From Saccoglossus kowalevskii (taxonomy: Eukaryota > Hemichordata > Enteropneusta > Harrimaniidae), in NCBI RefSeq assembly GCF_000003605.2, contig NW_003135338.1, positions 138,939 to 164,271 of the forward strand: 25,333 nt of DNA, in the 5' to 3' direction. Shown here piece after piece: positions 13,001 through 22,000 of this stretch. Made by a program: the position numbers and the translations under genes. A model generated the notes under the pieces. That model worked only from the letters and a program-made list of their open reading frames with translations. It did no database searches and was not told the origin of the DNA. Within the stretch, counting starts at the first letter, position 1. Every line of letters begins with the position of its first letter.

Positions 13001-16000
13001 AAGGAGAGTTGGTCAGATCGATTTTATATCCCAAACCTCTGGGTTTCAAATTTTATAAAGATGCCATGAAATTCATTGGTGTGCTTGCTATACTGGGTAA
13101 GTTGCCTTCATCTTTACTGATGTTGGGAGTGTAACTGTTCCGTCCTGCTCCACACACTAACAGAATATGGTGTGTCTTAGTTGTTGCCATGACAATCTTA
13201 CATTTGCTCGCAATAGGGTGATCACTTGCTTGGCAGCAATAACAACATCTGATGAGTCGGCTTCTTTTCTCTGAAAAGTACCTCTTTGAGATTTGTCAAA
13301 AAATTGTGTGATGTTACTTTATACTTGAAAATTGTGTGCAATGAAAGCAGTTTACAATATTGTGATTATTTTAAAGCACCTGGAAGCAATATTCACTGAA
13401 AAGAAGAATTTTGGGTTGATAAATATAAATAATCCTGTCTGAACTCAGTAGTCTTAGCGAAGTGAAGAAAAGGGGTTTATACAACATGTGATATTATGTA
13501 CTACCATGTATTTATAAGATGACGATTTCCGCATACCACCAGACAGTTGTATCAAAATACACTTATCTTATGAATTCTTGATAATACTTTGTCTTGTCTC
13601 TTTCAGCTCTGCTCGGGTTTGCATATACACTGGTAATATTTATAAGAGATGAGGTAAGTACAATAGTCTATTGTTTCCTTTCTCTGGTTAAGTTTGTACT
13701 ATAGACCATCATCATTTATTGATAATGCACACAAATTGACAAAGTATTTTATTTATTTTATTACCATGACAATTATTCACTATTCACAGAATAGTTCTGT
13801 TTACACTATGCTGCTGATCCCTTGACATCCTGTGTCAGCCCACTGTCTTTCCACAACCCAATTTTGTTCCAACTCCTCCTACTAACAATAACATAGACAG
13901 TAAGTTTCAGTTCTTTAAAACATCAAACTGATGTTTTTATTCATAGTTTGAACACTACATCGCTAGAAAAACATGGCAGCCCCCTCTCTACATTGTTTCT
14001 CATGACCCATGACCTAACTATGACCCATCTTGAACATAACTCAAACCAATCCAACAACACCCCACCACAACCCCATCCAACCTCACCATACTGTAAACCT
14101 AACTTCAACCAACCCACTTTATCTAATCCAATCCTACCATTTCACCATGTTTTTACATTATGCATTTTTAGTTATACAACACTAGTCTGGACACCTTACA
14201 CTAGACAAAATCTGGTTATTATCAACAGGTTCCTGTATTAATTAAAGCGTATCTTACACTAGACAAAATCTGGTTATTATCAACAGGTTCCTGTATTAAT
14301 TAAAGCGTATCTTGCACCAGACAAAATCTAGTTATTATCAACAGGTTCCTGTTAAACATATCTTGCACCAGACAAAATCTGGTTATTATCAAGAGGTTCC
14401 TGTTAAACATATCTTGCACCAGACAAAATCTGGTTATTATCAACAGGTTCCTGTTAAACATATCTTGCACCAGACAAAATCTGGTTATTATCAAGAGGTT
14501 CCTGTTAAACATATCTTGCACCAGACAAAATCTAACAATTTGTTGACTTGTAATGGATATGTTTGTTATTATCAACAGGTTCCTGTAAAACATATCATCT
14601 TCAAAGCATTGGATATCTTCACCATTGTAGTGCCGCCTGCATTGCCTGCTGCCATGACAGTGGGCACAGTGTATGCACAGAATAGACTCAAAAGACGAGG
14701 AATATTTTGTATTAGTCCACCAAGAATCAACGTGTGTGGGAATATTAAACTGTTCTGCTTTGATAAGGTATGTTGAAATCAAGGGCAAATACAAATCTGA
14801 GCTAAAAACATGCATGTTAAAATGAAAACTAAGTGCAAATTATGTGTGGAAGGTCTCGTCTGAAGTGATTGTATTTTCGGTTTAATGACTTTGTTTTTTA
14901 GCATGCTATCATCACAGATGATGGATGATGATTGTCAGTCATCCATCCATTAAAAGTACCGGGTAACATTTTTAATTTCTTCTTGAAAATACCAACCAAA
15001 TTATTTGAAGTATAGGTACCTTGGGTAGACCACTAGCATTTCAAGATAATATCTTTAATTCTCTAATTTTAGCAACTATTTTTAAAAATTATATTTTTAT
15101 CTTCTCCTTGGGAACTAGCGGAACAGATTTACCCGATTTGAATGATTTTGTGACAATATTATTTATTTTTAACAGATATGAACAAGTTGTTTATTGAAGT
15201 TAGATAGACATGTCCTTAACTACCTCCTTGTAGGTAAACTGCATTTTGTCTTTTGGGTGTGCATTAAGTTATTTGGCTACCACAAAGTTCTTATAAGACA
15301 GCACAGCTAATTTGACTGCCAGGTCACTAAAAATGTCACCCAGCTTTTCAGATTTTCTTCAAACCAACTGGTTATAGAATTTATAAAGTTAGACATTCAT
15401 ATTTTCATCAGGCATCAGGCATTTGTGGAGTGTTGTCTGTCATTAACTGGTGCAATTAACTGGAACAAGTCCTCAACAATACTATGCAAAACTTTTTCAC
15501 TTTTTCCATGCAGACTGGAACATTAACAGAAGACGGATTGGATCTATGGGGCGTTGTACAGTTACAACAAGATCACTTACTAAAAGCAGTACAGAATGTT
15601 GATGAGTTGCCTAGGGGGCCTTTTTTGGCTGGCATGGCAACCTGTCATTCGCTGACAATGATTGATGGAAATCTGACAGGTGACCCCCTAGACTTGAAAA
15701 TGTTTGAAGCCACCAATTGGGTATGTAGAAGATTAGTGGAAGCATTCATACTTTTTATTCCATCAGTGTTTCATTTTAGTCATGTCGGCGGTAGTCAGAA
15801 ACAAGGACTTGAGTTTTGGTCTCTGTCAATCATTGTTTGTTCTTCTTGCGTCATTTCTCGGATATCCCGGGCTGATTTTGCTGGTGCAAAAACAAGCGAT
15901 AATAGGAGACATGTGCACATTGATTGGTTCGAGCACTCTTGAAAAGAACCAACAAAATTAACATTCGCAATTAACAGGCATGCCTGAGGTGATTTCATTG

Positions 16001-19000
16001 AAACTTGACATCACTCATGGTTGTTATGACAAATGTTTTACATTTAGGTATGTTTATTTTACTACTTATGGTGTGTATAAATTCATAGCGTCCTTCGGCT
16101 TTATCTCACCATTGAGTTATAACTCAGTAAAATGATTGAATCTAATTAAATTTTTATAGCAGTGGACATTTTGATGTAGTGTCCTTGTGACTTATAAAAT
16201 TCTGTCCTAGCAAACACCTTATCAAATCACAATATTCTAGCGGTTAATATTTAACCAGTTACTGTATATCCCAATCGTCATATACACATGTTGCTCAGTA
16301 TTTCTTGTCACTGCGTACAATGTATGGAGACTATAGATTTTCTATTTGTGTAACTAATAATTCTGATGTAAATTCTAGTTGCTTGAGGAGCCAGGTAAAG
16401 ACAGTACAAAGTTTGAAAGTATTATGCCTACAGTGGTGAAACCTGTGACCGCTGACACATTCCTGTCCAAAGATGCTTCAGAGGTAAGATTTCTTTTTTA
16501 GATCACTTCCACAGCTCTCCCTTCCTTTCACAACATGGTAAATAGAGTTCATTGGATCAAAAAACAACAGAAACTTACCTGACTTTCTTGCTGTGAGTAA
16601 GCAGTCTCCACATGAACTGTAATTTCTCTATTAGTAGTGTAGTGCTTACCTAACTACTAACTGAAAAAAAAAATTACTTTTAAAAACAGTCTTCAAAATT
16701 CTTGATATTCTGCAAATAAAGACTGATTTCCCTGTAACATTAAATTTTACTTTGGCAGCCATTTTAGATTTGATAACGAAAGTGCCAATCACGAAGAAGA
16801 ATTTAACAAGTTCCCAGCAATTTGTGTTCTAAAAGTGTTTGCAACGACCATCCTTTTATCTGTATTACCATGGTGATATGTAATTAGAAAGTATTTTTAG
16901 AGATTAGAATTAGAACGTAACACATTGCGTTGTAGAAGTTTTACGATTATTAGTTTTTGTTGTTGGTCTCCTTTATGAAACACTGGTAACATTAGCTGTC
17001 GAATATAGATAAATATTCAGGGCTGAAATTGAACAACGTTCATAATTAGAAAGTATGACTCACAAGGAATGTTTCTGTATTTTTTACCGCTCTTTACAGA
17101 TTCCATATGAGATTGGCATTGTTCGTCAGTTTCCGTTCTCATCCTCATTGCAAAGAATGAGTGTCATCACACGAACCCTGGGTGCTCCTAATATGGATGT
17201 ATATGTGAAGGGATCCCCAGAAATGATTTCGTCGCTTTGTCAAGCAGAGACAGGTAATGGAAGATACCTTTCAAGGGGTTGGGTGGTTTACTTTTACTAT
17301 CCACTATGTCTTGTTACAATGTATTATATGTCTTCTATATTGCCCGGCCTTTTAACACTATAAAAACCCAATGAGTGAGCTATGCAAAAATTGCCTATGA
17401 CATACCCTGTCTTGTTTCGACTATCATTCTTTCCTAGCTTATCAACACATTGTGTTGTAAAACAGTTTTACGATTTTTAGATTTTAAAGTCACGTTGTGG
17501 GTCTCCTTTATGAAGCACTGATAACATTAGCTGTCAAATATAGATAAATATTCAGGGCTGAAATTGAACAACGTTCAAGAGTTTAGAGGTTTTGGTCAGA
17601 AATTCTGGTTTGAAAGATTTAGAACACTTGTGTGTCTTGCTGATGATGTCAAGCACAGAAATATCAACCCACACAATGATAGTTTGAATAAATGACAAAA
17701 ATAAAAACACCAGTAGCTCAAAACAATTCATTTTATTTTTAATGGAACATATAAGGGATATACACACTGTATGATGAAAAAAATTTCATGAATTTTTATA
17801 ATTTTGTGATCTTGGTTGTACAGCCTGGACACTTGCACCTTGGGCGACACCAATTCATGCTGATCATTACAAACTCCCACCGCTAATAAATATTTCATTT
17901 TTTTTTTTTGTAACAGTACCAGATGACTTCCATGAAGTTTTACATAAATATACTGAGCAAGGATTCCGCGTTATTGCGTTGGCATGGAAACCAATGAAGA
18001 GCAAGTTTTCATGGCATCAGTCTCACCGCATTGGCAGGTATGTATGTTTTTTTTACGTATTTGAAATCAAGCGTAACTAATATATATATATTGTTCTTTA
18101 TTAAATTTTTGCTAAGAATATGCTGATATGAAAATTGTCTTGGCCAATCATGTAGGCCAAACTTATAGGACACATATACACATGTATCTGTTTCACGATC
18201 CGATTCAAGAAGGCCAAATAGCAGCCATTTTAGTGTTTAAAATCATCAAAAATATGCATTTCTGTTATTCCAGAGCAAGATCTCGCTTGTGCATAGACAG
18301 ATTTTGTTCAAAATTGGTACATATACATTGACTATAGTGCTACAAATGCATGTTTTTGATATGCTTTGACTGATCATGTTCAAACTAAACTAATTTTTAC
18401 ACGTATGCACATGCATTTGTTTCGTCACCTAATTCAAGATGGCAAAATGTCAGCCATTTTTAACCCCTAAGTCAATTTCAGACACCATCCACAAAATAGT
18501 CCCATTTATAGTTTGCTCTTTTTCACAAATTTTTGATCAAAAAGTAGAAGCAATGTCTGTCTGGTTCAAAATTATTTTTGGTTTCCATGAAAATTTAAGC
18601 AGGAACAAGTTCAACAATCAAGGATTAAAGCTAAAAATGTATCAAGTTCCCAACATTTCAAAACTGAATTAAATCAAATAATAATGTCATTCACACCTGA
18701 CTGGCTTCAGTTTTGTTTACATGACAGGGACTATGTCATCGTTGAATTTTTTCTCCTTCAAATTTAGAACTGAAGTTGAGTGTGAGTTGATCTTCCTTGG
18801 GTTGCTAATTATGCAGAACACATTAAAACCAGAGACAACACCAATCATACAACAGTTAAAAAAAGCCAATATTCGAACTGTCATGGTTACTGGTGAGTAT
18901 TCAATTCATAGTAATGAGTCATGCACTGGGGTGGATCATTTGCTTGGAATGTTCTCTTGGGTAATATTTCTTATATTGCTTGTCGTGATAATTTTGCAAA

Positions 19001-22000
19001 GTATTTGGGTAGAGTCTGTCGTGGTCGTCGCTGTTAACCATTTACTTGAAAGCAAAATAACTAAACAAGTTTTCATTCAATCTTCGTCTAGCCTGATTAC
19101 CTGATTATTAACTATCACTGCAATTTTTGTTTTATTTATTATTTTATTGAGTCTTGCACCAAAAACAACAGAATTTGCCATTCCATAAAACGCCATATCA
19201 GCACACATTCCAAAAACGTATCAACACTTATTTGAACGTTCAAATTTTTTCTTATATGGCGTAAACTAGATCACCATCAACGTCACATTCAAATATTTTC
19301 CTTTGTTTACATTAGACCCAGAAGTGTTATAGCAAGCGATGGAAATAGTTACTCACGCAAACATTCACACTCCACTAGGCATTTTCCATTCCGGAAAAAT
19401 GTATAGCAAGATTATCACTAGGATACTGCCAAGTATGCTCTACTACACGTTAGTCGATATGATCACCGTACTAACTTTGTGCATACTTGGCAGTATTCTA
19501 GTGATAACCTCGTATTATACAGTTCTAGAAGTGGAAGTCAGGCGTGTATATGCAATAATTTATGTTAGGTTTCTGCATTATACTTGATTAGAAGGGATAT
19601 ATAGTTGAGAACTATTAGTACAATTAGATTTTATATAATCTCAGATTAGATAAACCGCTCGGTTTTGCATGTGTAATTTAATAATTTATGAAAATTATTA
19701 AAAGTACGCATATTTTGCTTTATTTAGGTGATAATATGTTGACGGCGATCAGTGTAGCTAAGGACTGTGGTATGATAGAAACACATGAAAAGGTGATAAT
19801 AGTGACTGGTGTCCCACCTATGGATGGCAGGCCGGCTTCCATCAAATGGAATTATGAAGAGAATCCCATATTGAAAGATGAAATGGATGACCCAAATACT
19901 GAACAGCAAGTAAATATGTGATTATTAACCGTTTCAACTGTGCTTGATGTTGTTTCTCAGATAAATGTGAACTGTACTTTCATGTAGTGCATGCAGAATT
20001 TATTTATTTACAGGATGAGTGCCAAATTGTCCTGCTCAAATTGGGGTTAATTTTTTCAAATATTTTTTAATATTCACTAAATCAATCCTAAATTTGAACC
20101 TGACAACAAAATGTGACAGTTTTTGATTAAAAAATTTGAATTTTTTTTGCACCATATTTTTTGTTTAAAGGAGCAGATTATAAATATTTTGTGCATGGTG
20201 CCTGAAGTCAACTTTGGCACACAAAAGGTTAAATATTTCTCCAATAACTAATTACGCTGTATTAAATTCCAGTGATATACAATGTATTTCAAATTTAATC
20301 ATGTTGTATTGCTTGGAATTTATAGGGGAGACAGAGGCCTGGCTTTTATCACTCCGTACATAGAATTTGAGATCTATGAATGAATTCTGGCGATAAAAAC
20401 AACTTGTATGTTGACCTCTGCTTTCCTTTAAAAAACCCGTCTATAAATGTATCTCATTCTACACTACACATCATTACCTCTATTGTCTAACATATGTGAA
20501 CTGAAAATAATAATATAATACAATGTTGGCACTTTGTATTATACATGTATGCAGGGGGAGGGGGAGACTGGTACTACGTTCATGTTACGGGATCTCGGCA
20601 CGTGCCGAAATTTTTATTCCTCTGTGTTTGCAGAGGGATTACAGCGGTTTTGTTCACGTTAGTCAGGACCCACTTAGGAGCGACTCGGCTCGTGTCGAAA
20701 TCACAGCCTCATTAGTCGATCTGTTAAACGTGGAAAACGATACGCATATGATGATAATAATGATTACTATATTGAAATTATATCCATTTGCTGTTATGGT
20801 ATTTATTATGAGTCATCGTGCACTTGAACGGCAAAGAAGATTTGAAAAACAATTATTTTTCACGTCAATGTAGCATTGCAAAAAAATAGCGGTTGCAGCA
20901 GCACATAAATATGCATCGCTGACGAAGGTTTGCATTCATTTCATTCATTACTACAGCATCCAACTATATACTAGTATATCTACATTTCCAATATTTACAT
21001 ATTGTCATTTCATACTATCGGGTAGTATGAATCAGCATACTAGTATGTTCTTATAAATGTACCATGAGGGCGTGATTTAGGCTCATGCATAGCGTTCAGG
21101 CAGCAAATCTTGGCACGTGCCGTATTCCTATCCCAAGCATCTATCGGGACTGGAATCAAGTTTTTTTTTGGCACATGTCGACTCTGCCCCGACCGTTCAC
21201 ACACAAATTTCGGCACGTGTCGACTCGGCCCTGAGTCCCGGCACGTGCCGAGATCTCTAACGTGAACGCCACTTCAGTGAGCTAAATATTACAAGTCCGT
21301 AATCAGATCAGATATTACATCATTGTCGTAATCAATAAAAAAAATATTTCTCTCTCAACAGCTGCTAATTAAATATTTATATTCAAAAGTCATCAAGTTA
21401 TACATAAATGAAAAGATTCCTGTTGATTTCAAGTGATTAATCTGTTTCAAGAGAAATGTTTGCTTACTTTTTACTACAATGCTTTCGTATCTTATTTGGT
21501 GAGCAAAATTATGTTCACTCATTCACTCTATGCAATCCCACTGATTAGTTTGAGCGTCACGTCACATATTTAAACATATTTTTAAGTGTGGTCACCATTC
21601 AAGGCCATTTGTTTTTGTAATTTAGGATTGCCATCTAAATTATGGAATTCTGTTAGATAAGATTTCTAATGAACTCCACAAAACCCAAAGTTCTTGTGAT
21701 GCTTATAGCAAATAAAGAGTTTTTCTGCAGATCAACAGATTGGGAATGCATCTCTAACACAGCATTTTCAGAAACATACAATTTTTTTGAGAAATGTACT
21801 TTATTTTTTCTCTCATTATAAACAGACTTACCACCATACTATGACGATAGAAGAGGGTAGTAATTATCACTTCGCTGTGTCCGGCAAATCATTTGGTGTT
21901 ATTAAAAACCACTTCCCGCAATTGATGTCCAAGGTAAAGATTTCATCTATTGATTCAGGATTTAGTCTTGTCACTAACCATTATAATATGTACTTGTTTG

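Noticed and set aside
14312-14578. The repeat-encoded frame before exon 12 as constitutive coding sequence
   Set aside because: The family has no such insert in the M3-M4 loop, and the last acceptor has the best upstream signals. It is kept as a possible alternative-splice product only.
14300-14815. A minus-strand 171-residue open frame
   Set aside because: It is the shadow of the 51-bp repeat and exon 12 on the other strand.
15484-15942. A 152-residue single-exon protein
   Set aside because: It is exon 13 with read-through into both flanking introns. A clear acceptor and donor bound the conserved part.
20523-20873. A 116-residue open frame overlapping the CACGTG-rich element, considered as a transposase remnant
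   Set aside because: The C-terminal part ([11 protein letters not shown]) faintly recalls the start of some Harbinger-type proteins, but no catalytic motif is present and I cannot support it.
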